Assembly: GCA_027627225.1 (NCBI GenBank)
Contig: CM051029.1
Span: 19,144,656-19,208,655 of the forward strand
Length of the DNA: 64,000 bases
Reading direction: 5' to 3'
DNA from: Congeria kusceri
Taxonomy: Eukaryota; Mollusca; Bivalvia; Myida; Dreissenidae
Position 1 is the first letter of the stretch, and each line of letters begins with the position of its first letter. Under the pieces are notes generated by a model that worked only from the letters and a program-made list of their open reading frames with translations, was not told the DNA's origin and searched no databases. The position numbers and the translations under genes were made by a program. Shown in pieces: positions 12,601-23,064 of this stretch.

Positions 12601-12795
12601 TATAGTGCACATTTCATTTCTAGTGCAATTGTTTTATTGTGCACATTTCATTTTTCTAATGCTATTTTTATAGTGCACATTTAATTTCGAATGCTATTTT
12701 AAACTGCACATTTTATTTCTAATGCTATTTGTTTATAGTGCACATTTAATTTGGAATGCTAGTTTAATCTGCACAGTTCATTTCTATTGCTATTT
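9681..12795. repeat. 34-bp satellite array, 86 regular monomers plus a decayed edge
   Basis: The monomer begins gtgcacatttcatttgtaat and continues gctatttttgtata to the next copy. The 86th boundary falls at 12605, exactly 86 x 34 bases after 9681, so there is no net length change across the array. The main polymorphism is tgtaTagtgc versus tgtaGagtgc at the junction (roughly 49 against 37). Rarer variants are attttattt, gcttttttt and tttctaatgc. From about 12606 to 12795 the copies become divergent and irregular, as expected at an array edge. Confidence 0.97.
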
Positions 12796-15575
12796 TGGTT
12801 TCCCACATTCTTGACGGGGTTCTAGTATTTGACAAGATTGCATCCTTTCAATACAATTGACAAGGACATAATGCACATACATATGCACGAAAATCTGTCA
12901 TGATTATAAGGTTTCTTAAAGAATTAATTTTGGACTATATTTCGGCAAGCATATTGTTGGATTTGTCTAGAACACAGGAATCGCCTGAATCAATTTGGAG
13001 AGACATTCTAAAAATAAAAGAAATAATGCAGGAAAGTGGTTCAGATTGCACAATTATTAGCGCTTGACTTAAACGCACTTCCGTAGACGAGAAATACCAG
13101 AGGTGAACGCACAAGAGCAGTTTCTACTGGTATGGCCTTAAGTAACTGAAAATACCAATGCCAAGTACTATTTCAATAAACAGTTTCGGCATTCCAGCTT
13201 TGAAAGGGGAAAACGCAGATATCTTACAACTGAATAGCAAGAATGTTGACTAGGCTCTCAATCGATACCACAAGTATGAACCGAAGTCTTGTCTAGAATT
13301 TATATGAGAAGTTTTGACCAAATTTATGTGTTTACTCCATTGTTAAAACCAAGTGTTTGCAGAGAATTTAATTAAGATATTATCAGTTTTGTTTTGTATT
13401 GTTACATGTGTTGTCCCATTGCATTGACGAAACAAACCCCCTTTGCTTTATTTCAACACAGTGGTGATAAAGCAAACACGCGCAGTATAATGACGTCATC
13501 GTTGATTTTCATTACGTCATTTTATGTTTTTTATAATATTTTGTATGGAGTACAAATAGGGTCTTTAATATCTTAGACACGAACATCATAGTAAAAATGA
13601 CTGAAAATGGTCAAAAATTCACGAATTTCTTACACAATCTAAAATAACCCTTTAAAAAAAGTATGTTTGTTAGTTTTCGTCCTTTTTATCATCCTAAAAT
13701 CTATAGCGTCTGCAGACGCTATAACCCATCGAGTAATTTAAAAATAGCGCCGTTTATATTCAGGATAATCACGCGACAGTTAAGTTTTGTCGAGTAACGC
13801 ATGCGCACACTTGAAATCAGGTGCTTGTATTTGGAAAAGCCGCGGTACTTTTAAATCGGGAAAACCGGGTTCAAGGAAAGTTCGAGCTTATTCAACTTCT
13901 TTTTTTAAATGAAAAGTGCAGTTTAAGACAGTATTTGATCGTGTTCTATACGAATAGTGATGGTTTTACGCATGGTTTTACAGTTTAGGCATAACTACAA
14001 AAACACGCACAATTTTATGCCTATTTGGAGTTCAGTGTCATTTAGATATAATTGCTTTGAATATGAAGCCAACACCATTAAAGGACAAGATTAGTTATTC
14101 TTTGTTAAAGTCAAAACATCGATTTATCGAAGGCATTAAAACCACATTAAAATATTAATACTTCTGCCATTCATAACAAAACATGTCGATTGAAATAAAT
14201 ATATTAGGTTTGTGTAAATATTAAACACAACTTTAATGTGCCCTTCATAAATTCAAGTCATACATTCTATGAGTGAAGCTGTATTTTACCAGTGTGCATC
14301 TGAACGAGTTATCAACGAAAATACCATGATTTATTTATATGTATTTTCATGGCTGTCTGCTTGTGCTGTAAATTCGTGTACTAATGTTAATACCATATAG
14401 CATCTTCATTCGTTCTCAATATTAATGAAAAGCCAATACTGGACTATGTCTTAACCACTTGTCTGATCAGGAGTAGAATTTTTATTAAATCAATTTGGTA
14501 TTTTCAATTTTCTTCGTAAATCGATTAGCTCTATCAATCTCTTCAGACATAACTTGCTTGTACTTTTTATACAACAACAAAATAATAATTCAGTCATATC
14601 TCTGTCGAGTATAAAAGCGCTGACGTACGAAATATGTATGTACAATTGTACAAGTACATTTGTTATAATAACACAATCGATTATATTGTTTACCATTTAT
14701 CAAGATGTGTTTCCTATTTCCCCAAAGCCCCAATATGTTTCGAGCAACAGCATTCAGGTTTGCCATTCAACGACTGAATACATTCCGGGATCTTAAGATC
14801 AAATAATCATCATAAACATCAAATCCTTGTTACCGGTGATATTTGGCGCAGCTACAAGAAGAAAGTGCGATCACATAGTGTTACCAACGTTGTACTCGTA
14901 CAAGCTGATATGCCATGATCAGATATTGGCTTCATGTGTTTGGAGAAATAATGTGTACATGTATATGGGAAACGTTTGTAGCAAATAGTGAAATATTCAG
15001 TAACGTTGCAACAGAAAGCAATATAAAAAACATTGGTAAATCGATTTAGCTACATCTACATTTTTTAAAGTATGTATACGCATTATACGATATATTGTAA
15101 ATGAGTATTACTTCTGTGTAAGGCCAAACAAAGGTATGGTAGGTAGGTAGGCATAACTTTTTTTTCATTAACTTTGTTTTCCATCGTGACACATCAAGCA
15201 CACATCTACATCCGCTTTCACAACTTGTTGAGTAATTGGTCTATAACTTATAATTTGTATAACTTATTAAAACTAATAATAAAACAAAGACACGCTTGAT
15301 ATTTAATAGGTAGTGTATGTAAATCAGTTCGAAAGTTTTAAAGTTCGCAATCTACACTTCTGACATGAGTTTCTATTTCCTTTTCCCATGCGGGTGCATT
15401 GTTCTTGATTTTTCCCGATTTAAGCACACAGTGACACTGTACAAATTAGTAGTTCTTCTGTAGTGTGACTTAAACACTTGCACCCGGAAAGCTACAGTGG
15501 CCACAAACATCCTTTCTTGAAATTGAACTAATTTTGCAGGTATAAAAACATGTTTCAATAGGGTTTTCACAAGTT
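12796..15575. other. No gene seen
   Basis: Unassigned A+T-rich sequence. It includes two CRE-like motifs (atgacgtcat near 13490 and attacgtcat near 13512) and a 22-base perfect palindrome at 13702-13723. ORFs are under 81 codons with no domain. Confidence 0.4.
13702..13723. repeat. 22-bp perfect palindrome
   Basis: tatagcgtctg and cagacgctata are exact reverse complements with no spacer. Confidence 0.95.
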
Positions 15576-15980
15576 TTGCAAGCGGTTCCGAAGTCTAGTG
15601 GTAACGCACTGGCTTCACAATCTAGGGGTCGCATGTTTGATCACACGCCACACCCTAACCTACCAACTCCTTTTTCGAACGAGACGTTAAACCCAGGTGC
15701 ATTACGTATACTAGGTGTTAAACACCGGTCACTAAAAAACCCAGGGACGTCTCTGGAACTTTTGTATCTGGCACTATCTTTTGTATCTGGCACTATTCCC
15801 CGTAACCCAACTAACAAGTCTGCTGGGGCGATGGCCATATGGGAGAGAATCCCCGTGCACTCGATAAAAATGTACTACATGCAGACGTTTTCACAACTGG
15901 TTCCTGGTCACAACACCTCTTGGAGATCAATACACAGATTCTGCATCAATAGACGCTTTTTTGCCATTTATTATTCTTAA
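15576..15980 (+). mobile_element. tRNA-derived SINE-like repeat
   Basis: The head resembles a tRNA gene. An A-box-like agtctagtggtaacgc is followed by an anticodon-like loop (ttcacaa, triplet CAC as in tRNA-Val) and a weak B-box-like tgtttgatcacacg, about 15577-15650. A unique body follows, with a 19-base duplication ttttgtatctggcactatc at about 15760-15797. The ORFs here are by-products. No second copy is seen in this window, so SINE status rests on the tRNA-like head alone. Confidence 0.5.
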
Positions 15981-17600
15981 GCACCTGCAAACATTTAACC
16001 TTTATTAAGGCATAGACGCTTGTTATTGTTAAATGTGCCCCCAAATGATCAATTACTGTCAGTATTTAGAAGGAAAGCCCCGACGAACTTCGCAAAATGC
16101 GATTTATTTACTCAAGCAAACCATGGCAACGTTGTAACAAAAAGCGACCACTATTGTATACAAACAGTTAAACGACACCAATACTATTTGCGATGCTGCC
16201 TAGACTGGTTCCGCGGTTGTAATATAATATTAAAAATTGCATGTCTAGAGGCCGGATCCCAGTCTAGGTACTGCTTTCATAAGGAAACGTTTAATATTTT
16301 TCGAAAAAACGCAAATATGTAAAAGGACAAAAATCCAAACTGCTAAATACGTTTATGGTCGGGGGAAAAAAAAAACGTCGGTCGGGTTTGTGGAAACAAA
16401 CAACTTTTATTATAAAAATATCGACTTTTTAGCTGTGCAATATCGTGGGCTGGTGCACAGCAAAATCAATATTGAACGAGGCGACCAAAATATAGGCGTA
16501 ATGTGGATAAAACAAGCCGAGGTTTAAACAGGAATCTGATCATTGGAAAAATGGCCGATGTTTATATAAACATGTTTCATAACGATTCGATGAACATTAT
16601 TTACTGAAATATTATGCCATCCACTAACTTAGTCAGAAACTGTAAGTTCAAACAAATTATTTATTGCCATTGCTACCGTATGATAGTGATGACTGTGATA
16701 GTGATAAATATACAGGTATTTGTATGAATTTATACTTGTACTTTTGGTATGGCCTCATGCTCAACGTGTTATGTCATTTATCGATCGAGGTATACATGTA
16801 TGACTTACGAGGTCAAAATAAAACTTCAGTGTATAAAAACAAACATTTACAGTTTAAGAAAGTCTGTTGTATTCATAATACAAACATCATAATACAAAAA
16901 ACCATAGCTCAGTTCAAGTGATGTTCGTTTAATTATTTCTCGGCTAATTGTCTGGAAAACGCTCTGTGTTGTAAGTGCCTTAGAGTTCGTATTGACTAAA
17001 TAACATGCACGTGTAGAAAGTTTCGAAATTGTTGTATAGTTTGCCATTGTATCCATTGCATTAAATGTAATAAACATAATTTATGAAATAAAAATACAAC
17101 AAATGGAAATAAATACTGATCCGAGTGTAGTCTAATTCAGGTGTCATAGTGTTTTGTCACCACATTGATGTGTGTATATTATTGACGTATGTGTGCTTGT
17201 ATTTATAATATGTGAATAATAAGACATGTGTTTTGTGAGCATACAAGGCATTAACATAGCTTTAAGGTACGCCAAAGCTAGTTATTGTTCACGTGTCAAC
17301 CGCATACGGTCATGATATAGTATATGTCTATTGTATCTCACAGTCCATTAATTCTCAACATTGGTAGCGAATATCTCCTGTAGTTTCTTTTGTAGATTAA
17401 TTCGTTTGTCATCCATTATTTCTGCTCTCGTGGATTCTACAGATTCCATGAATCAGACCAGAAAAGAAGCTAGTTAGCGTTGCAGTTAGGCATAATAGCA
17501 AAGGGTCAAGATCTTAGGTAAGGATACACTATGAACACGTGTATATTTGATTTAAATATTTTACTCTAACATTTGGATAAATGTCGAGGCATGACCAAAG
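15981..17600. other. No gene seen
   Basis: Unassigned A+T-rich flank of the LTR retrotransposon. Nothing recognised. Confidence 0.4.
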
Positions 17601-18144
17601 TGTCATAGGGTTATTATTTAATATTTTCATAAATATTCATAATATATTTGTTTTCATTTAACGTTTCTTCAAATGCCACGTATCACTAGTTAGCTAGTTT
17701 AGTTCAGTCTTGGTAGTTGTGTTATGTAGTATTGGTTGTATGTAACCGTTGTTAGAATACACTAACACCGTGCACGTGACGACTTACCGCCTTTCCTCAC
17801 TTTTGCTTCACGCCACTGACACGCTCAGACGCCATTCGTTGTGTGAACATTGTACGCAGTAATTTATACATATAACTGCAGGTAATTATGTCTATATTAT
17901 TATTATTATTATTGAAATCAGATCTTGACTTCAATGCATTTTGTATTGTTTGCATTGTTTCCTTTGTTATTTGTGTACACTATCTAAATTGTATAATGTT
18001 ATATTTTATTCCTATTTTAATACGTTGTTATTATTACAGATAAGTCATTCCATCAGTCATCAGTCTGAAGACATTAAAGTCATTTCCTTGATAAAGTTGT
18101 TGCTTGTTAAATCACCCGCGCATGGGCTGAGTAGGCCGGCAACA
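17601..18144 (+). repeat. 5' LTR (544 bp)
   Basis: Begins tgtcataggg and ends ggcaaca. Aligned by eye to the 3' LTR at a constant offset of 8,301 bases without a difference. TATA-like tatacatataa lies at about 17865-17875, and a short TTA microsatellite near 17896-17912. aataaa-like cleavage signals are weak (ttaaag, ataaag near 18075-18095). The 75-codon ORF at 17941 lies inside the LTR and is not a gene. Confidence 0.97.
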
Positions 18145-18145
18145 A

Positions 18146-18159
18146 TGGCGCCCAACGTG
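18146..18159 (+). promoter_or_regulatory. Primer-binding site, tRNA-Lys type
   Basis: TGGCGCCCAACGTG starts one base after the 5' LTR. It is the reverse complement of the 3' end of animal tRNA-Lys(CTT), which ends CACGTTGGGCG plus CCA. Fourteen bases match, then it diverges. Confidence 0.85.
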
Positions 18160-19723
18160 CTGATTTGACTTCCCCAGACACCGATGACTTGAACACAGAG
18201 AAGAATAAACACTTCTACGAAGGTATTCTGCATGGCCATATTTTGTTGAATTGTCCATGGACCCATATAAATTTTACACCCGGGTGTGTTTACAAAACAG
18301 TGTTGTGAATTAGCATGCTTTAAATCAATACGCTCAATCTACTACCAATTACTACGAGTGCACTTGTCCCGAGGATAACGTTTTTTCGTCGCTGCATAGA
18401 AGACCGGACTGTCGATCTTAGTAAAAGTGCATTGACACTTTATCAGTGATTCATTAATTCATTAGTGTTGAATTATTTGAAATGTAATAGCACTTTAAAT
18501 ACTAATAGTTCATGTGATATTGTAATGCTATATAATGGTATTTTGTAATTTATATTTTTGTATTTACATGGCAATTGTTTTTTTTAGAAACTATATTTGT
18601 TGGTAACTGCACTAATATCAGGATATTACAGGTCCTGCATGAAAAACTACTAACAACTTATCACACATTGATTGATGTCCACTAATCCGTAGATAATAAC
18701 GTAGCTGGTCAGGTAGAGCAGTTAGTTGTGTTACACTTGATTGAGTACGCTAGATAGCCATTCAAGTGGTATTTTGATATCAAATTTTCATTTCCAATGA
18801 TAAATTGTCCGTACACATATACATGTAATAAAGAGTACTTGTGAATTCGTACAAATTCATAAGTAAACTTAGAAACAGTTTTTGTTGAACGTTAAATGAT
18901 TTATTTATCATTGATTTAGGTTCGATTAACCTGTTTCAATGAAAAACATAGATAAGGTTTAACGTTCATATTGGCGCGATCGGTAAACGCCTTGCAAGGC
19001 CACGCGTTGTTTATTTTCTCGTTACAGTACAGGGATATGGGTATGCGCACTGCTAATTAGTGTGTATACAGATAATAATTGGATATTGCGTTGCGATTTT
19101 GTTGTCACTTAAAGGTGATATCTGTAAGAACGTTCACTGCACATTATTGAAATAAAAAGGTCATAAAGGGATACTCAAACTGATATCATATATATATAAT
19201 AAATAAATAAAAATATTTGAACCCATTTCAAATCAAATTATCAATTTGAATCAATTTAAATCAATTATTTAAATTAAATTAAATTAAAAGTTAGTGAAAT
19301 TAAATTAAAAACTTAATTAAATTTAACTACAAGATAAATTTGAATTAATTGAAATCAATTATTTAAATTAAATTAAATTAAATTAAATTAGACATTAATT
19401 GAATTAAATTAAAACTTAAGTTAAATTTAACTACAATATAAAATAAAGATTAATATAATTACATGTTTATTCAATTTAAAGATAAATTGAATTAAACTAA
19501 AAACTATTAAACACTAATTAAGAAATAATTAGTTTACGATAATTAACTTAAATATAATTAAATTAAATGAAGATTATTAACTCTAATATAAACGATTTGA
19601 ATTAAAGATAATTAATAAGAGGTTATTGTGATATTAAAATACAAAGTTAACAGGTATCCCACTACTAAATTACAAAACGCAACATTTTCAGTGATTGCCA
19701 AAATAAGGAAATATCTTTGCGAG
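18160..19723 (+). other. Long untranslated leader of the retrotransposon
   Basis: About 1.56 kb without a credible ORF. From about 19190 to 19620 it is extremely A+T-rich, built of aaatta and taaat words in imperfect tandem. Packaging and splice signals would be expected in such a leader but cannot be placed by eye. Confidence 0.6.
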
Positions 19724-21607
19724 ATGGATATTCCGTTAACTCAAAGAGAACAAAGGCTGCATCGAAGAGAACAGCTTAAGGCAGATATTGCAAATAAAGA
19801 AAAGGAGTTACATGAGAGATGTGAAAAGAGATTACCACAAATAAGAGAAAGGGACAGAAACATTGAAATGCTGCAACTTGAGGAGTTACAGCAACAGAGA
19901 AGTGAACTGATAATAGCAAGGATGATAGCAAGACATGAAAAGAATGTGATAGCTAGACTTAAGGAGGATCAGATGCAAAAGAAACAGGATGGTGAATTAA
20001 AGCAACTAATTGAAAGAAGGAAACAGTTGGAACTAGAAATGCAAAGAATGAAAGAAACTGTTATAGAAATTGATTATGAGGATCAGGAGTTAGAAGGAGC
20101 CTGCGGATATGATGATAGCCACTCAGAGATAAGAACAATAGAATACAAGGGATATAATAGAGGATATGAAGACAAACGAGAAGAGAGCAGATCTTTCCTT
20201 ACTGTTGACAAGTATGGACATGTTGACGGTAGGAGTACCATATATAGCGACATGAGCAGTAGGAAACATTACGAGGAACATTCCCAGACATGTAATGACA
20301 CAGTGGATAGAGAACTACAGTGGTTGGAAAAGATATACATACAAGACGGGAATGGGCATGTATCAAATTCTGAGGACAGAATTAAAAAGGAGAGGGAAAT
20401 AAAGAGATGTCATACTGAACATGAAATATACAGAGACGACAAGTGCAACACTGATAATAAAGATGTACTTGAGAGCTTACAAAAACAAATTCAACAAATG
20501 AAGCTGCAAGAAATGGAAGCTATCAGACAGATTCAAGTAAAGGAACAGTTCCGGGAAGAAAAGGAAAAGGAACGGATGAAAGCAGAAGAAATGAAGCATG
20601 AGGAGGAGAGGATAAGACTATTAATGCAACAGAAATATGAGTTGGAACAAAGTTTATTAGAAAAACAGAGTGTTCTCAACTCTCTAGATGCGGATTTGTC
20701 GGCAATGTACCCACCGAAACAGAGATCGAATGAATACAAAAGGGATGGTTCCGGTACAAAAGAAACACTGTTAATCAAACCAAATGTTCCGAAATTGACG
20801 GACTCTACTAGTTTTCCAGAATGGAAAATTGAAATAGAAAGCATGCTGTGCTCAAACATTTACCACAAGGAAATTTTGAGACAAGCCATTAGAAACGCTA
20901 TTGGTGGAAAACCTAGAAAGATACTAGCGACATTGAAACCTACAGCCACCACAGAGGAAATATTAAAGACATTAGAGAGTAATTATGGCGATATCAAAAG
21001 CGGAGAAAGTATTATGGAAGCATATTACATTGCTAAACAGGAGAAAGAAGAGGATATCTCTGCGTGGAGCATACGACTTGAAGAGTTAGTACAGAAAGCC
21101 ATAGAGAGAGGGGAAATACAAGCATGTAGAAAAGAACAGATGCTAAGAACAAGATTTTGGAAGTACCTTCGGAACACAGAACTGAAGAATGCAACGAGAA
21201 TGTTTTACGAATCGAATACAACATTTGAAGAATTGAGAAAGAAGATTAGAAGGGAGGAGCAGGAAATGAACGTTGCAAAAGAACCACATCAACCTAAACA
21301 AGTAAATGTACATCAGTTGGATGACCACACGATAATGCTGAATAACCTGAAGGAACAAATCAGGATGATGGAATCAAAATTGAATAGCTTGACAGAAGAA
21401 AAAAAAGACCAATTGAAACAGAAACCAGAAATAAATATGACCACAGACGTCAGTCATATAGAGGCTATAGAAATAACTCTACGTTTAGGGGCCGAGGATA
21501 CCGCTCGCGAAACGGTCGATTCTTCAGTGGAAATCAAACATATCAACAGAGAAGTAGTAACACAGAAACGGGTGGCCGACAGGATGACAATAATCAGACA
21601 CCTTTAA
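19724..21607 (+). CDS. gag: gag: coiled-coil and capsid-like protein
   Basis: Structural protein of the retrotransposon particle. The frame is open from 19628, but its first codons are non-ATG. The first in-frame ATG, in good context (gcgagATGG), is at 19724 and gives 627 codons. Residues about 1-115 and 250-327 are rich in E, K, Q, R and L with heptad-like spacing, so they should form coiled coils. Residues about 345-505 (WKIEIESML, ILATLKPTATTEEIL, LESNYGD, AYYIAKQEKEEDISAW) have the look of a Gag capsid of the PNMA/gypsy type. There is no CCHC zinc knuckle. After an eight-A run (21399-21406) this frame loses composition and ends in TAA at 21605-21607. The overlapping frame instead encodes a basic RG-rich tail, so the true C-terminus is probably that one. 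Confidence 0.85.
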   Translation: MDIPLTQREQRLHRREQLKADIANKEKELHERCEKRLPQIRERDRNIEMLQLEELQQQRSELIIARMIARHEKNVIARLKEDQMQKKQDGELKQLIERRKQLELEMQRMKETVIEIDYEDQELEGACGYDDSHSEIRTIEYKGYNRGYEDKREESRSFLTVDKYGHVDGRSTIYSDMSSRKHYEEHSQTCNDTVDRELQWLEKIYIQDGNGHVSNSEDRIKKEREIKRCHTEHEIYRDDKCNTDNKDVLESLQKQIQQMKLQEMEAIRQIQVKEQFREEKEKERMKAEEMKHEEERIRLLMQQKYELEQSLLEKQSVLNSLDADLSAMYPPKQRSNEYKRDGSGTKETLLIKPNVPKLTDSTSFPEWKIEIESMLCSNIYHKEILRQAIRNAIGGKPRKILATLKPTATTEEILKTLESNYGDIKSGESIMEAYYIAKQEKEEDISAWSIRLEELVQKAIERGEIQACRKEQMLRTRFWKYLRNTELKNATRMFYESNTTFEELRKKIRREEQEMNVAKEPHQPKQVNVHQLDDHTIMLNNLKEQIRMMESKLNSLTEEKKDQLKQKPEINMTTDVSHIEAIEITLRLGAEDTARETVDSSVEIKHINREVVTQKRVADRMTIIRHL

Positions 21608-21624
21608 ACTCGATGAAGCTCTGA
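21407..21624 (+). other. Overlapping-frame gag tail rich in Arg, Gly, Asn
   Basis: In the frame one base back from the long gag ORF, translation is open to TGA at 21622-21624. It contains YRGYRNN, FRGRGYRSRNG and GNQTYQQRSS. This is a plausible nucleic-acid-binding tail replacing a zinc knuckle. It also places the TTTAAAC heptamer in the phase required for -1 slippage. To reach it from gag, one base must be lost, or the ribosome must slip, at the eight-A run. Confidence 0.6.
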
Positions 21625-21932
21625 TCGAGGGGTTGGATGAGAGCGGAAACCAGGAAAATACAACAACCCCCAAAACATATACAAAAGAAGACATTTTACA
21701 GAGAATGATAGGGAATGCAAATTTAGATCAGATAAAAATAAATGGACAAGAAAATACAGCTTTAATCGATAGCGGGTCACAAGTGAGCACCGTCACTGAA
21801 ATATTCTACAATAGCATGTCACCAAAACCAGAATTGCATTCAATGGAGGAATTTGATATATCATTGAAAAGCGCTAACGGCAGTGCAATTCCATACAGTG
21901 GATACATATTTGCAGACATCGTTTACGATTGA
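21594..21932 (+). pseudogene. pol: pol, part 1: aspartic protease
   Basis: Entered by -1 slippage from gag; the frame opens after a stop at 21591-21593. The retropepsin active site is ALIDSGSQ (Asp codon 21768-21770), followed by a strand-rich segment ending IPYSGYIFADIV. The frame stops at 21930-21932, before the conserved C-terminal protease motif. That motif (LLGQNIL, near 22000) sits in the next segment, one frame forward. A one-base gain (or equivalent change) at about 21915-21930 therefore splits the protease. The copy cannot make active PR-RT as assembled, unless the assembly has an indel error here. Confidence 0.85.
21603..21644 (+). promoter_or_regulatory. Predicted -1 ribosomal frameshift signal at the gag-pol junction
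   Basis: The heptamer T TTA AAC (21603-21609) is in the X XXY YYZ phase for the RG-tail gag frame. After 8 bases comes a stem-loop: gctctgatc (21618-21626), a 9-base loop, gatgagagc (21636-21644), pairing at 8 of 9 positions with one G-G mismatch. The -1 frame is pol, open from 21594. Heptamer, spacing and structure match known -1 signals of retroelements. Activity is inferred. Confidence 0.7.
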
Positions 21933-23064
21933 GCCAATATCAACCATACTGCTCGTAGTGCCAGTGGTAGAATACCACGGTACAGCACATGTGTTACTAG
22001 GACAAAACATCTTACGAGAATTGAAACCTATTGCCGCCAACACAATAGTAAACGATGTATGGCAAGCAGGATTCATGTCCATTAACACCGATATCGGTCA
22101 GGTCACAGCAACTCGATCGATTACGTTACACCCCGGAGAAAGTAGAACTGTTACTGGTTTCTTTAGAAAACCAAGGAATGTCGCGGCCGCTGTAACGGAA
22201 CCAGTTGATAATGTACATAGCCACAGTGCCATAGTTTGCCCAAGAGTTGTGCGTGTGGATACTCCTGGAAAAACTGCACGAATCCCAGTCCGTCTGTGTA
22301 ACGTCACAGCAAGGCCAATCAAAATAAGAGCAAAACAACTAATATGTAAACTTGAAGAGGTTAATGTCTTACGAGAAGCTCCCATCTTTGAACCCGTTGT
22401 AAACGCATCTATGTCCTGCGAAACAGCACATGAAAAAGAAAACAAAAACTATTATACACAAATGAAAAATACGTATGGAGTAGATTTAGAAGATACCGAC
22501 CTTTCAGATGACGACAAACAAAAAGTTTACGAATTGTTTCAAAAATACGATACAATATTTCCGAAGTCCCCACTTGATCTTGGACATACGTCTGAATTTA
22601 AACATACCATTAAACTGACGAACAACGAGCCATTTAAAGAGCCATATAGAAGAATTCCGCCAGCTGTTTTCAACGAAGTTAGAGAACATCTTAAAGAAAT
22701 GCTCGATATGGGTGCAATACGGGAGTCCAAGAGCCCCTGGTCTTCAAATTGCGTCATAGTACGAAAGAAAAACGGGTCTATCCGATTCTGTATCGACTTC
22801 CGAAAACTTAATGAGAGAACTAAGAAAGATAGCTTTGCGATACCTAGAATTGAGGATACATTACACTTGCTCTCTGGATCAAAATACTTCTCCAAACTAG
22901 ACCTCAAAGCTGGCTATTGGCAGGTTGAACTTGCAGAAGAAGACAAAGAGAAAACCGCGTTTCAGGTTGGTGGTCTCGGGTTTTACGAATGTAACCGTTT
23001 ACCCTTCGGTTTATGCAATGCTCCGGCAACATTTCAACGCCTTATGGAACGCTGCATGGCATGA
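21883..23064 (+). pseudogene. pol: pol, part 2: end of protease, N-terminal reverse transcriptase
   Basis: Continues the protease (VVEYHGTAHVLLGQNILREL) and, after a linker, the reverse transcriptase fingers and palm: PYRRIPPAV, GAIRESKSPWSSN, VRKKNGSIRFCIDFRKLN, FSKLDLKAGYWQVEL (first catalytic Asp) and LPFGLCNAPATFQRLME. The frame ends in TGA at 23062-23064, where a 5-base word (gcatg) is repeated in tandem (23054-23058 and 23059-23063). That duplication shifts the frame and separates this part from the YLDD motif. The listed start is only the first alternative codon in this frame, not a real initiation site. Confidence 0.9.

Noticed and set aside
8229..12795. CRISPR array
   Set aside because: Monomers are contiguous with no unique spacers, and the sequence is eukaryotic.
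15576..15980. 134-codon ORF
   Set aside because: Covers a tRNA-like repeat; composition follows the repeat.
17941..18168. 75-codon ORF, repeated at 26242-26493
   Set aside because: Lies inside the LTRs; duplication reflects LTR identity, not a gene pair.
20533..20859. Minus-strand ORFs opposite gag and pol
   Set aside because: Antisense shadows of the retrotransposon coding frames.
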